From an uncultured Alphaproteobacteria bacterium (lineage in GTDB: Bacteria; Pseudomonadota; Alphaproteobacteria; Micavibrionales; CSBR16-224): a DNA stretch of 64,000 nucleotides. The stretch's first letter is position 1, and each line of letters opens with the position of its first letter. The notes beneath the pieces were generated by a model. That model was not told where the DNA came from. It was given only the letters and a program-made list of their open reading frames with translations, and searched no databases. The stretch is taken from positions 687,255-751,254 of the forward strand of contig CATLPD010000001.1 in NCBI GenBank assembly GCA_950054485.1, read 5' to 3'. Made by a program: the position numbers and the translations under genes. Shown one piece after another: positions 9,027 to 18,821 of this stretch.

Positions 9027-10111
9027 TCCATGTGGCGCATATGCCCCTGAACCTTTGAAATCATATGATCAAAATGCGGTAGATAATCACGGGCCTTTGA
9101 TACGATTTTATCAACCATGCCGATTGCATCTTCACGCGGGGTGGACGGATCCAGCTCAACATATTCCGGCTCGTCCCCAAGGTCGCGATAGAACTGATTT
9201 AATTCGGAGGATAATTTCATATCCAGCGATGACAGTTTACTAACATTCTCATTAAAGATGATGCGCGAGAAATTCGGCTGTAAAGATACGGTATCACCCG
9301 AACGCTGATATTGCGGGGTGTTTTCGGCATCCTTGATGCTGGATAACATTTCCTGGTAAACGGTCAGAAAGGCTTCGACACGTGATTTATTTTCCAAAAG
9401 TTCGGTTTCGACCTTTTGCAGGATCAGTTTCTTTTCTTTGTTATAGAGGTCACGCTCTTTGGCGTAATGGGTATTGGCCTGACTGGATTGATGTCTTTCT
9501 AGGCGGCTGATAGAGCGCACCACGATGAATCCCAGAATTAACATCGCCATAAAGGGAAGTAAAATCAAAGAGATGGCAGTCATGGCCAGCTTCTCTTCGT
9601 CTTCAAGGATATCCGCAATCATGCCCTTGTCTTGCGTATCAACGAACGCCCAAATACCGTTTTCATTGCGGCGGGCAAGGTCTTCGGCTTCCTGATAGGA
9701 TGATGCAAATACAGATCCGTACAGTGCACGCCGGTCACGAATAACAAGTCCTTGTTCTAATAGCTTAAGGGATAAATCTTCGCCACCGGCTGTGGAACAG
9801 CGCGCGGTTGGTTTTGTAACGTCTGTTGCAGTCATGATTTTGCAATTTACATTTCCGTTGCCGATCATGTTCTGCAGTAAATTCAAGGCGCGAAGGTCAA
9901 GTTGGGTTTCACTGGTGCTGGCAGGCTGGATGCCCCATAGGCGGATTTCAATGCCCTCGCTTTTTAAAGTGACAGAGTCAACAGGCACCATGATGCGCGA
10001 AAAACGCATGTCTTCCAGCTTTGACTGGGCGTGTGCAAGGCTGCTGAAGGCCAGTAAAACCAAGCTCAGGCATATAAGAATTTTGGAAGATGTTTTTGTT
10101 GTTATTTTCAT
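9023..10111 (-). CDS. SNase-like, membrane-anchored coiled-coil protein
   Basis: A signal peptide (KILICLSLVLLAFSSLAHA) is followed by a region resembling a staphylococcal-nuclease fold (about residues 25-165: IEIRLWGIQPAS, LDLRALNLLQNM, LSLKLLEQGLV, AEDLARRNENGIWAF). A transmembrane helix lies near 180-200 (ISLILLPFMAMLILGFIVV), then a coiled coil (about 205-270). The usual Arg/Glu catalytic pattern of SNase is not obvious, so it may bind rather than cut. I chose the ATG at 10111, preceded by a strong GGAGGGG; a GTG at 10126 is less likely. The tail overlaps the glycosylase gene end by four bases, convergently. Confidence 0.6.
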   Translation of the reverse strand: MKITTKTSSKILICLSLVLLAFSSLAHAQSKLEDMRFSRIMVPVDSVTLKSEGIEIRLWGIQPASTSETQLDLRALNLLQNMIGNGNVNCKIMTATDVTKPTARCSTAGGEDLSLKLLEQGLVIRDRRALYGSVFASSYQEAEDLARRNENGIWAFVDTQDKGMIADILEDEEKLAMTAISLILLPFMAMLILGFIVVRSISRLERHQSSQANTHYAKERDLYNKEKKLILQKVETELLENKSRVEAFLTVYQEMLSSIKDAENTPQYQRSGDTVSLQPNFSRIIFNENVSKLSSLDMKLSSELNQFYRDLGDEPEYVELDPSTPREDAIGMVDKIVSKARDYLPHFDHMISKVQGHMRHMD

Positions 10112-10180
10112 TGAAATCCCCTCCACTGGTCTTCTTTATATCATGAAAAGGGTCAACAAATGATTAAAGAGCGCGGGTTT

Positions 10181-10729
10181 TTATTTCTTGTGTGCGTTGA
10201 TTTCGGCCTCTAGTGATGCGGCCTCCGGGCATTTGTATTTTTGTCCGCATAACATGTCCAATATCAACATCTGATCGATGGCTTGCTCGATCTCACCTGT
10301 TTGCAGATAATATCGCCCATACAGATAATTAGCGCCGATATGTTTATTATCGCGGGCAAGCGCCTTGCGAATATGGTCACCGGCAGGCTTTGTCTGGTTC
10401 AGACCCAGATAGGCAGCGCCAATGCCGGCCAGTGCATCAATATTTCGCGGATTGCGCTCCAGTACATTTTCAAAGTCTGATATTGCAGCCGCATATTTAC
10501 CATTTGCAAGCAAGCGGGCACCGGTTGTAAGGCCATAGTCTGAAAAAAAGTAAAGCGGGCGCACCAGGTCAGAAGTTTTCGGTACGTTTACAGGTCTTTG
10601 GGTCGGGGCTTTTTCAGGTGTCGCCTCGGCCTTGTGTTGTTGTGATTGCGGTGTGATGACAAGATAATTATCGGCCAGAGCAGGCACCGCACATATCAAA
10701 ATAAGGACAAGGGGCAGATAGAATTTCAT
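10181..10729 (-). CDS. Periplasmic TPR protein
   Basis: An N-terminal signal peptide (MKFYLPLVLILICAVPALA) and two to three tetratricopeptide repeats (about 68-165: ARLLANGKYAAAISDFENVL, NIDALAGIGAAYLGL, GANYLYGRYYLQTGEIEQAI) are visible. TPRs bind partner proteins, so this is probably a scaffold in the envelope. Two Cys in CGQKYKCPEA could form a disulfide. It shares one base with the end of the upstream carboxypeptidase gene, so a role with peptidoglycan enzymes is a reasonable inference but not shown. Confidence 0.7.
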   Translation of the reverse strand: MKFYLPLVLILICAVPALADNYLVITPQSQQHKAEATPEKAPTQRPVNVPKTSDLVRPLYFFSDYGLTTGARLLANGKYAAAISDFENVLERNPRNIDALAGIGAAYLGLNQTKPAGDHIRKALARDNKHIGANYLYGRYYLQTGEIEQAIDQMLILDMLCGQKYKCPEAASLEAEINAHKK

Positions 10730-12057
10730 TAATTGCTGGCCAGAACAATACAGTCTTTCAGAATACGGCAGCTTTCAATCGCATCATCACGTGTTAGGCC
10801 GCTGAAACGGGCACGATAGATTGTACCATCAGCGGTTTTGGCCGTGATGATCTGCGGCTTCACAACTTTCAGCGTATTTTGCGGCAGTTTGCGCGCTGCT
10901 GTGCGCAGGGCGCTGCTGGATTTTTTATGATCGTCAAAGGCCCCGATCTGGACAGACCAGTCTTCAGGCTGGGCAACTTTTTTAACGGTCTTACCGCCAT
11001 TTAAAGATGTTTTGACAGAGCTGTCGCCGACATTTCTGAGGCCACCGTCTGTTTTTGCCATGCTGTTTAAACTGGCCATAACTTCCGCATCACCTTCGCC
11101 GATAATCAGATCACTTGGCGGTACGACGGGCAGGCCTTTTTGCAATTGTGCGACCTGAATGTTCTGATCACCCTGCAATGATGCCAAAAGAATGGACTTC
11201 GGTTTGGGCTCCGGCAGAGACGTCGGAACGGTGGACGCCAGATTTAAACGACCTGCTTTCAAAAAGCCTTCGTCCATAATTTGCGCCATGTGGGCATTGC
11301 GTGAACTGGTTGTACGACCGCCGAAAACGACGCCGATCAGGCGCACACCGTTGCGTTCGGCAGAGGCAGCAAGGTTAAAGCCGGATGCGGCAACATATCC
11401 CGTTTTAATACCATCCATACCCGTATAGCTGTTCATAAGACGGTTGTGGTTGCCGTGCGTCACGCCTTTATATTTAAATTTATTGGTTGCGAAATAACGG
11501 TATTCGTTCGGAAAATTGCGAACCAAGGCTTGTGACAATCGTGCCATATCACGCGCTGTTGAAACCTGCGCGGGGTGGTGCAAACCTGATGCGTTTTTAA
11601 ATGTTGTGCTGTGCATGCCCAAACGGCGCGCCATAATAGTCATGTCGCGCGCAAAAGCGCTTTCCGAACCTGAAATTGCCTCGCCCATTGCGGCGGCAAC
11701 ATCATTTGCCGATTTCGTCACCAGCGCCAGTATCGCGTCTTCCATGCGGATGCTGTCGCCAGGCTTGATATACAGTTTTGACGGCACCATTGATGCGGCA
11801 TGCTTGGACATACGAATGCGGGAATTCTTCGTGAAGCGGCCCTTTTGCATGGCATCAAACGCCATATAAAGGGTCATCATTTTTGTCATGGAGGCGGGAT
11901 GCAGCTTTTTATCGGCATAACGTTCGCGCAAAACCATACCGGTATTGGCATCAATTACAATCGAGGCATATTTGTTGTTCGCCTGTGCGGGCTGTGGCAT
12001 ACACAGTGCCAAAGCAAGAATAAAGATACTGAAAAAACCAGTAAGATATTTGCGCAT
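10729..12057 (-). CDS. D-alanyl-D-alanine carboxypeptidase with SPOR domain
   Basis: Penicillin-binding protein of the PBP5/DacA type, trimming the terminal D-Ala of peptidoglycan stem peptides. After a signal peptide (residues 1-26), the three active-site motifs are SMTK (Ser about 56), SAN (KSANDVAAAMG) and KTG (DGIKTGY). The C-terminal 75 residues (WSVQIGAFDDHKKSSSAL) fit a SPOR domain, which binds denuded glycan at the division septum. The PBP-SPOR fusion is frequent in alphaproteobacteria. It leads a two-gene unit with the TPR protein. A 177-base gap upstream should hold the promoter. Confidence 0.93.
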   Translation of the reverse strand: MRKYLTGFFSIFILALALCMPQPAQANNKYASIVIDANTGMVLRERYADKKLHPASMTKMMTLYMAFDAMQKGRFTKNSRIRMSKHAASMVPSKLYIKPGDSIRMEDAILALVTKSANDVAAAMGEAISGSESAFARDMTIMARRLGMHSTTFKNASGLHHPAQVSTARDMARLSQALVRNFPNEYRYFATNKFKYKGVTHGNHNRLMNSYTGMDGIKTGYVAASGFNLAASAERNGVRLIGVVFGGRTTSSRNAHMAQIMDEGFLKAGRLNLASTVPTSLPEPKPKSILLASLQGDQNIQVAQLQKGLPVVPPSDLIIGEGDAEVMASLNSMAKTDGGLRNVGDSSVKTSLNGGKTVKKVAQPEDWSVQIGAFDDHKKSSSALRTAARKLPQNTLKVVKPQIITAKTADGTIYRARFSGLTRDDAIESCRILKDCIVLASN

Positions 12058-12234
12058 TTAAATTGTAACCCCGTCGCCTTATTATCCCTGTAGCAGAATT
12101 CGAAATGCAAAAAACCTGCCATTTAATCAAATTATAACCTATATCCGGTAAACAATCCAGAAACCTTATCTAAAATTGTATATATTTGGATATATAGCCC
12201 TGTACCAACGATATGGTGATTGGGTTGGGAAAAG

Positions 12235-13335
12235 TCAAACTTTCAAATGGGTAAGGTGGGAACCAGAGCGGCGCAAGCTCTTCTTGGGAGCCATAAAGCT
12301 GAAAATTCTTTTTAAAGCTGGTGGCTGCGGCGTATTGATGCGGGAACGGGCCTGATCAAAGTCAAAACCTGTGATTGCCGAGGCTGGAAAATGGTCTTCA
12401 GCCCATTTCAAATAGGCGCGGACAGCCTCTTTAACCTCATAGAACTGGCTTTTAGCGCCGCGCTCGGCTATTTTCTTTATCGTTTCTATATCCGAGAGAT
12501 TTCCCTGTTTTCTGGCTTTCGAGACAATTTTTGAAAAATTACGTTCAAATACTTTGTTCATGCGCGCGTTGTGATAGTGCTTTTTAGCGATTTTTAGGCT
12601 TAATTCCCGGGTTTCTTTTAAAGTAAGACCTTTTAATTCATCGTTTTTGTTCATCTCTTTGATTTGTCGCAAGGCAGGAACCGTATGGTGCCCATGGTCG
12701 TTGTGCAAAACCAGGTTTATATAACGCCATTCTATAACAGATTGAACGAAGCCTTTATAATTATCAAATCGCTGGCAGTTACGTATTACGCCATATAAGT
12801 CGGCCGTATTTTCACTTATGACCGTTGCGATACAGTCAAGGTCATGGGGATCCCGCGGCGGAAGATCTTCATTTGTTATGATGTGTCCAATTTCGTGGTC
12901 AATTTCAAATTGGTTCCACATATACATCCATAAACCAGGATCCACACCTTCAGGGGGGCGGATATCTTCAGGTTTAAAATCTTCAAAAATCGAAAAATCG
13001 GAAAGATCGCCTCGAGCCGGCCACCGCGGCACAACAGAGGGCTTTTGTGAACCACCGTCCAACGCGCGTGTGTAAACACAGGCATTTTTCACGTAGTAAT
13101 TTGTGTGGACGAAGGGAATTTCAAAACCTTTATCTACGCAAAATAGGATAAAGGCATTTTTGGCAGCCTCGTGATGTTCTTCGCCAAGGTTAATACCGTT
13201 AAAACCATTAGGATCTTTTATAATATGCTGACCGGGGTTTGGGGCGACAAAAACGTGATCACGATATCCCGGCCAGTCATTGAAAAATTCTTCAATGGCA
13301 GCGTCGAAATCGAATTTATAGTCTTTTATACTCAA
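12235..13335 (-). CDS. Putative zinc metallopeptidase (gluzincin-like motif), unrecognised family
   Basis: I do not recognise the family. The protein has HEIGH near residue 140 within FEIDHEIGHIITNED, and 28 residues later SENTADLYG, so HExxH followed by ExxAD, the layout of gluzincin zinc peptidases. There is no signal peptide; the C-terminus is basic. The TTG at 13335 follows GGGAG at a good distance and is my preferred start; another TTG lies at 13359. It stands alone, divergent from clpS. Cytosolic metallopeptidase or a secreted substrate of the type IV system are both possible. Confidence 0.5.
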   Translation of the reverse strand: MSIKDYKFDFDAAIEEFFNDWPGYRDHVFVAPNPGQHIIKDPNGFNGINLGEEHHEAAKNAFILFCVDKGFEIPFVHTNYYVKNACVYTRALDGGSQKPSVVPRWPARGDLSDFSIFEDFKPEDIRPPEGVDPGLWMYMWNQFEIDHEIGHIITNEDLPPRDPHDLDCIATVISENTADLYGVIRNCQRFDNYKGFVQSVIEWRYINLVLHNDHGHHTVPALRQIKEMNKNDELKGLTLKETRELSLKIAKKHYHNARMNKVFERNFSKIVSKARKQGNLSDIETIKKIAERGAKSQFYEVKEAVRAYLKWAEDHFPASAITGFDFDQARSRINTPQPPALKRIFSFMAPKKSLRRSGSHLTHLKV

Positions 13336-13447
13336 AACGGTTTCTCCCTCACTTGACAAAATACAGGAAAAAGCTTAAGTTTTCATAAACTCAAGACACT
13401 ATAAAACGGCATTTGAAAAATCTGCTGATTTTTGCGATAATAAAAAT

Positions 13448-13828
13448 ATGGGGAATAAAATGATTGAGCAAAAAGATCATTATAAAAATATAAACGTGAC
13501 CATGATGTCCGATGACCGTGAAGAACGCGGCGCACCGGGCGTGGGCGTTTTAACCCGTACCAAGCCGAAACCCAAAAAACCGTCAATGTACAAAGTCCTG
13601 CTGATGAATGATGATTTCACGCCGATGGACTTTGTTGTTCATGTTTTAGAAAGGTTTTTCGGTAAGAATAAACAAGAGGCTACAGAAATTATGATGAGTG
13701 TTCATCGTAAGGGAGTCGGGCTCTGCGGCGTTTATACTTACGAAGTTGCAGAGACCAAAGTCTCTCAGGTTCTGGATTGTGCGCGTCAGAATGAACATCC
13801 GCTACAATGCACTCTTGAAAAAGAGTGA
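13448..13828 (+). CDS. clpS: ATP-dependent Clp protease adaptor ClpS
   Basis: ClpS delivers N-degron substrates to ClpAP. The core is intact: [24 protein letters not shown], then [21 protein letters not shown] and the C-terminal [10 protein letters not shown]. The NDD and M residues of the N-degron pocket are visible. Length 126 with an N-terminal extension of about 30 residues; internal ATG codons at 13460 and 13502 are alternative starts. It lies 49 bases before clpA in the standard order. Confidence 0.95.
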   Translation: MGNKMIEQKDHYKNINVTMMSDDREERGAPGVGVLTRTKPKPKKPSMYKVLLMNDDFTPMDFVVHVLERFFGKNKQEATEIMMSVHRKGVGLCGVYTYEVAETKVSQVLDCARQNEHPLQCTLEKE

Positions 13829-13877
13829 TTTTGACTCCACATTAGAACTTGGTCATTATTGACGAACTGGGGTTAAT

Positions 13878-16175
13878 ATGCTGTCACGCACACTTGAAAA
13901 AACACTTCATAATGCTCTTGCCTTGGCGAACGAGCGCAGCCACGAATTTGCCACATTGGAACATCTGCTGATTGCCCTGACCGAGGATTCAGATGCGGTT
14001 GCGGTCATGCGCGCCTGTGGTGTCGATCTTGACGTTCTGCGGGACGAGCTTTTGAATTATATTGATAACGAGCTTTCAAATCTGGTTCATTCCGAATTTG
14101 ACGAGGCTAAACCGACATCAAGCTTTCAACGCGTATTGCAGCGCGCAGCCATTCACGTGCAGTCTTCTGGACGTGAAGAGGTTACGGGCGCTAATGTTCT
14201 GGTCGCTTTATTTTCGGAACGTGAAAGCCATGCCGTTTATTTCCTGGCCGAGCAGGATATGACCCGCTTTGATGCGGTCAATTACATCTCGCATGGCATT
14301 GCCAAGGTGCCCGGTATGTCAGATATGCAGCCGCCTGTCGGTGCCGATGAAGCAGATGGCGAGCGCACGGTCAAGCAAGGTAAAGAGGCGATTAATGCCT
14401 ATTGCGTGAATTTAAACCAGCGCGCGATTGACGGGCGCATTGATCCATTGATCGGGCGTGCTGACGAGGTCGAGCGCACTATACAGGTTTTATGCCGCCG
14501 TACAAAAAACAACCCGTTATATGTTGGCGATCCGGGCGTCGGTAAAACGGCGATTGCAGAGGGGTTGGCACGGCGCATTGTTTTCGGTGAAGTGCCGAAT
14601 GTTCTGATGAAATCAACGATATATGCGCTTGATATGGGGGCATTGCTGGCAGGAACACGCTATCGCGGTGATTTTGAAGAGCGTTTAAAAGCTGTTTTAA
14701 AAGAACTGGAGCAAATCGAAGATTCTGTCCTGTTCATCGATGAAATTCATACGGTTATCGGTGCGGGTGCGACATCGGGCGGGTCGATGGATGCATCAAA
14801 CCTGTTGAAACCTGCACTGGCGCGCGGGGATATTCGTTGTATCGGTTCGACCACGTATAAAGAATATAGAAACCATTTCGAAAAAGACCGTGCCTTGGTC
14901 CGCCGTTTCCAAAAAATTGATGTGAACGAGCCATCAATTGAAGATACGGTTAAAATTCTTCAGGGTCTTAAAGAATATTACGAAGAGCACCATGGTGTGC
15001 ATTACACACATGATGCGATCCGCGGCGCGGTGGAACTATCCGCACGCTATATCGGGGACCGCAAACTGCCGGACAAAGCGATTGACGTGATTGACGAGGC
15101 CGGGGCCGCGCAAAATCTGGTGTCCGAAGATAAACGTAAAGAGCAAATTGATTTGCCCGATATCGAACATATCGTATCGAAAATCGCGCGTATCCCGCCG
15201 AAAACTATCAGCAAGGATGATGCGGCGGCGCTGAAAACGCTGGAGCGCGATTTGAAAACTATGGTCTTTGGGCAGAACGAAGCAATCGCCGAACTGTCGG
15301 CCGCGATTAAACTGGCGCGCGCCGGTTTGCGCGAAATGGATAAACCGATTGGCTGCTATCTGTTCAGCGGGCCGACAGGGGTGGGTAAAACCGAGGTTGC
15401 AAAACAATTGTCCCTGACGATGGGCGTCGAATTAAAGCGTTTCGATATGTCCGAATATATGGAACGACATGCGGTGTCCCGCCTGATCGGGGCGCCCCCG
15501 GGTTACGTTGGATATGATCAGGGTGGGTTGTTGACGGATTCCGTTGATCAAAACCCTCATTGTGTGGTGCTTTTGGATGAAATTGAAAAGGCGCATCCCG
15601 ATATCTTCAATATCTTATTACAGGTCATGGATCATGGTAAGCTGACGGATAATAACGGCAAGATCATTGATTTCAGAAATGTCATTTTGATCATGACGAC
15701 CAACGCGGGTGCGGCCGAAATGGCAAAACCGCCCGTCGGGTTCGAGGCGCATGCCCGCACTGACGAAGATACCGAGGCGATTAAAAAGCTGTTTACACCT
15801 GAATTCAGAAACCGTCTGGATGCGATTGTGCCGTTCCAAAGTCTATCGTCCGATACGATCGGCAAGGTTGTTGATAAATTTGTCATGCAGCTTGAGGCGC
15901 AACTGGAAGACCGCGGCGTGACAATTACGCTGACGGATGATGCGCGTAAATGGATTGGTGAAAAAGGCTATGACGAGGCTATGGGCGCCCGCCCACTGGC
16001 GCGCGTCATTCAGGAACATCTGAAAAAACCGCTGTCCGAAGAACTTCTGTTCGGTCGTTTGACTAAGGGTGGCAACGTCAAGGTCGGCCTGAAGGATGAT
16101 AAATTGACATTTACCTATCCGAAACCCAAAGCAAAACCATCCGGTAAAAAGAAACCGAAAAAAGAAACGGTTTAA
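13878..16175 (+). CDS. clpA: ATP-dependent Clp protease ATP-binding subunit ClpA
   Basis: AAA+ unfoldase of the ClpAP protease. Order: N-domain with two Clp repeats (1-145), first ATPase module (Walker A GDPGVGKT near 217, Walker B VLFIDEIHT), second module (Walker A SGPTGVGKTE near 496, VVLLDEIEKAHPD) and the C-terminal D2-small domain. No coiled-coil M-domain is present, which separates it from ClpB/ClpC. The C-terminus is Lys-rich (KPKAKPSGKKKPKKE). The IGL-type ClpP-binding loop was not located with certainty. Confidence 0.96.
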   Translation: MLSRTLEKTLHNALALANERSHEFATLEHLLIALTEDSDAVAVMRACGVDLDVLRDELLNYIDNELSNLVHSEFDEAKPTSSFQRVLQRAAIHVQSSGREEVTGANVLVALFSERESHAVYFLAEQDMTRFDAVNYISHGIAKVPGMSDMQPPVGADEADGERTVKQGKEAINAYCVNLNQRAIDGRIDPLIGRADEVERTIQVLCRRTKNNPLYVGDPGVGKTAIAEGLARRIVFGEVPNVLMKSTIYALDMGALLAGTRYRGDFEERLKAVLKELEQIEDSVLFIDEIHTVIGAGATSGGSMDASNLLKPALARGDIRCIGSTTYKEYRNHFEKDRALVRRFQKIDVNEPSIEDTVKILQGLKEYYEEHHGVHYTHDAIRGAVELSARYIGDRKLPDKAIDVIDEAGAAQNLVSEDKRKEQIDLPDIEHIVSKIARIPPKTISKDDAAALKTLERDLKTMVFGQNEAIAELSAAIKLARAGLREMDKPIGCYLFSGPTGVGKTEVAKQLSLTMGVELKRFDMSEYMERHAVSRLIGAPPGYVGYDQGGLLTDSVDQNPHCVVLLDEIEKAHPDIFNILLQVMDHGKLTDNNGKIIDFRNVILIMTTNAGAAEMAKPPVGFEAHARTDEDTEAIKKLFTPEFRNRLDAIVPFQSLSSDTIGKVVDKFVMQLEAQLEDRGVTITLTDDARKWIGEKGYDEAMGARPLARVIQEHLKKPLSEELLFGRLTKGGNVKVGLKDDKLTFTYPKPKAKPSGKKKPKKETV

Positions 16176-16178
16176 TTC

Positions 16179-16934
16179 GTGATTGAAGATCTCACGGTTT
16201 TTCAGTGGGGCTTGTTAATATGCACCCCTCTTTTTGCTTATACTATCAAGGGGGTAACAGGTTTTGGGCCAGCATTATTGATAATGCCAGCATTTTCCGT
16301 TGTTTTCTCACCTTATTTGGCACTTGGGTATTCAGCTGTTATGGATGGTCTTGTCGGTGCTTACATGATGTATGCATCATCTATATCAAGGTCAGATATT
16401 GAAAAGTCAGGACATATTTTATTTTATGCGGTTTTGGGTGCGGGGCTTGGCGGTATTATTTTGACGAGCATAAGTCAAAATACAGTTTTAGTCGTTGTCG
16501 CCTTGCTGACACTGATCTTCGGATTCTACTATTTATTTGAGAACTCCTTAAAATCAAAAAAAATAATATTAAAACTTCCGTTGCCGGTGGGCAGCGTTAT
16601 TGGGGGAATTGCAGGCGTAGTCTCTGGCATTAGTGGTCCGCCGATAATTGTGGCTTTGACCGGGCATGCTGATAAAACGTCCTTTAGAAATATTCTTGTT
16701 ACGGTGTTTTTATGTATGAGCATACTTAAGATAGGAATTTATATTTATACAGGGGTGTTTTCTGCCCAAATATTGCCTTTGGTGCTTTTGACTTTCCCAA
16801 GTGTCGCGGCCGGATTATGGTGTGGTTATAAGATACATGGGCGTGTGTCAGAAGTTGCTTTTTTTAAATGTGTGATGCTCATTCTTATTTTAGCGGCTTT
16901 GATATCTATTATAAAAGCAACAGGCATGATATAA
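16179..16934 (+). CDS. TSUP (TauE/SafE) family permease
   Basis: A membrane protein with about eight hydrophobic segments. KGVTGFGPALLIMPAF near the N-terminus and GGIAGVVSGISGPPIIV in the middle are the duplicated Gly/Pro motifs of the TauE/SafE (TSUP) family, which export or import sulfur-containing anions. The start is GTG, three bases after the clpA stop, so translational coupling is likely, but a functional link to ClpA is not known. Codon use is more AT-rich than clpA. Confidence 0.85.
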   Translation: MIEDLTVFQWGLLICTPLFAYTIKGVTGFGPALLIMPAFSVVFSPYLALGYSAVMDGLVGAYMMYASSISRSDIEKSGHILFYAVLGAGLGGIILTSISQNTVLVVVALLTLIFGFYYLFENSLKSKKIILKLPLPVGSVIGGIAGVVSGISGPPIIVALTGHADKTSFRNILVTVFLCMSILKIGIYIYTGVFSAQILPLVLLTFPSVAAGLWCGYKIHGRVSEVAFFKCVMLILILAALISIIKATGMI

Positions 16935-16935
16935 T

Positions 16936-16964
16936 TTGACATAATTAAACAATCGTGATATTCT
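16936..16964 (+). promoter_or_regulatory. Sigma-70-type promoter for the 17002 gene
   Basis: A perfect TTGACA (16936-16941) is followed after 17 bases by TATTCT (16959-16964), which matches the -10 consensus at four of six positions. The ATG at 17002 lies 37 bases beyond. Confidence 0.5.
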
Positions 16965-17001
16965 TTCTGATGATTTTTAATAGAATATCAGGATAGATAG
17001 C

Positions 17002-17682
17002 ATGCTGAAAAAGAAACAATCCAAAAAAGGGCCTCAGGAAGAACAGACACCTGAAACAGAACAAAAGCTTAAGAAAATTTTGTTCAAGCCTGCAGATTAT
17101 AATCAAAATGTTCCTTATGTATTAAATGCAGCGGGCAATCCTGTTCAAACCAGAGCAGCTGTCGTCAGACCAGGAACAATCAGCATGGAATCAGCATCTG
17201 TGCGTATCGATAAAGATTTGAAAGGAGCATACGTTCCTGAAAATCCGGAAGATTACAGATTGATTGAGCTCAGCATAAATGGTTTTCGTGTCACGGCCTG
17301 CCCGGGCATTGATCACAAACTGGTTTTTCCCTTTTCCAAAGCGGAGACTGAAAAGCTGATTGCTGATTTTATTGCAGATGAGGAAAAAAACGTTCTGGAC
17401 ACAAGCGATGATTGGGACAGTGAAGACACAAAAGCACAAATCAAATCTGCAATGGATGGTTTGAAATTTGCATTAACAGCCCATACCGAGAACCGTGATA
17501 ACCGCAATGCTGAAATTGAAGCTGCTGTCGAAGAATTTAAGGCCGCCAAAGCGGAGCTTTTGGCAAATACAGGGCCAACCAAGGCTTTGCTGATTGAGCA
17601 GGGCCTGACGGTCGTCAGCGGCGAGCCGGTTGAGGAAACGGCGCTCAAGCTTGTATTGCTAAAAAAACATCTGAAAAAATAA
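17002..17682 (+). CDS. Hypothetical protein
   Basis: I do not recognise this 226-residue protein. The N-terminal 30 residues are Lys/Glu/Gln-rich and look disordered; residues about 75-120 look like a mixed alpha/beta domain (DYRLIELSINGFRVTACPGIDHKLVFPF); residues 145-200 are helical and may form a coiled coil. No signal peptide, no membrane segment. It has its own promoter-like element and is convergent with the ankyrin pair. Confidence 0.6.
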   Translation: MLKKKQSKKGPQEEQTPETEQKLKKILFKPADYNQNVPYVLNAAGNPVQTRAAVVRPGTISMESASVRIDKDLKGAYVPENPEDYRLIELSINGFRVTACPGIDHKLVFPFSKAETEKLIADFIADEEKNVLDTSDDWDSEDTKAQIKSAMDGLKFALTAHTENRDNRNAEIEAAVEEFKAAKAELLANTGPTKALLIEQGLTVVSGEPVEETALKLVLLKKHLKK

Positions 17683-17692
17683 GCTTATAACT

Positions 17693-18772
17693 TTAACGCT
17701 TTAAAGGCCGCTTTACAGAGCGGCTAAGCTTTTGCATTTTTTGTATTTTCAAAGGGGTTGATATATTCACGCTTTGATATTTTGGCAGAATTTGCGGGAT
17801 GATTGACAGAGCTTCATCCTCGCGCCCACCCCAGATTACACTGTCAAAAGCGGTCATCAATTGGCCGTGCGCTGCTAGATAATCAATAAAGCGATAGCCA
17901 TTGTCAGATTTCTTTAAAAGGACATCTGCATTTAAATAAATTTCCGAAGATTGTTCTGACACTTTTTTAAATATTTCCGTTAATTCCGGTGATAGCTGAT
18001 CTGTTTCAGACTGCAGTTTTTTTTCCAGTTTGGCGTATAAAAGGTCAATATATTTAACGTTTTCAGGCTCAGGAAATTTTTTCATTTGCTCCAGGAACAA
18101 AAAATCATTTGCTGTTAAATCGAGGCCGTTCGAAAACATAAAGTCTATCCCGCCGTTAACTTGTTGCTCCGAGGCTTTGTCAGCAATCAGATCACTCAGA
18201 ATTGTAAACATGCAAGCAAAGGGAAAGCTTCTGCCGCCCATTTCCTTGGAACAGATTAAATTCATGTTGGCTCCATTTTCCAATAGGATCTTGGCCTGTG
18301 AATATTTCCTTTTTGCGATTAAATTATGCAAAGCGCGCTGGTTGACGGATGTGACATCAGCGCCATTTTCAACCATAAAAGCTATTTTTTCCGTGCCGGG
18401 GTTATTCTCAACTATATAATGCGTAAAAAGATTATATGTGCCAAAGCCGCTTTTATGATCGTAAATTGAACTTTCATCATTCAGGGATAATCCAGCCTGT
18501 ATGAAAATTTTAGCAACATCATAGCGCATACTGTCTATCAGCTTGAACAGCGCGCGGTGCCCATTCGGGCAATTGTAATCCAATTCGCATTCCAGCAGTA
18601 AAAACCGAAAGGCTTTTAACTGGATATCAATACTGTATCCTTCATCGGATAATTTTTGCAGAATTTGGCATTCACCCCATGACGGGTCGAAACCTGCTTT
18701 GACGGCTTCGCGTGACTTTTCGATTTCACCAGCTCTGATATTCTGGCTGAAATGTTCTTTCCATTTTTCCAT
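17693..18772 (-). CDS. Ankyrin-repeat protein, copy 1 of a tandem pair
   Basis: Several ankyrin-like helices can be read: GHRALFKLIDSMRYDVAKIF, NQRALHNLIAKRKYSQAKIL followed by LENGANMNLI, and FMVENGADVTSV. Ankyrin repeats bind proteins. The C-terminal 75 residues form a separate module (DGYRFIDYL, then GQLMTAFDSVIWGGRE) that is clearly shared with the protein encoded just upstream at 18822-20027, and both end in a basic KR tail. No signal peptide is seen. Ankyrin proteins without a signal peptide are typical substrates of type IVB secretion systems in Legionella and Coxiella; that role here is inference. Confidence 0.75.
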   Translation of the reverse strand: MEKWKEHFSQNIRAGEIEKSREAVKAGFDPSWGECQILQKLSDEGYSIDIQLKAFRFLLLECELDYNCPNGHRALFKLIDSMRYDVAKIFIQAGLSLNDESSIYDHKSGFGTYNLFTHYIVENNPGTEKIAFMVENGADVTSVNQRALHNLIAKRKYSQAKILLENGANMNLICSKEMGGRSFPFACMFTILSDLIADKASEQQVNGGIDFMFSNGLDLTANDFLFLEQMKKFPEPENVKYIDLLYAKLEKKLQSETDQLSPELTEIFKKVSEQSSEIYLNADVLLKKSDNGYRFIDYLAAHGQLMTAFDSVIWGGREDEALSIIPQILPKYQSVNISTPLKIQKMQKLSRSVKRPLKR

Positions 18773-18821
18773 TGTAAAATATTAACATAACAATAGATTG
18801 TTTCCAAGGGAAAAGGGCGAT

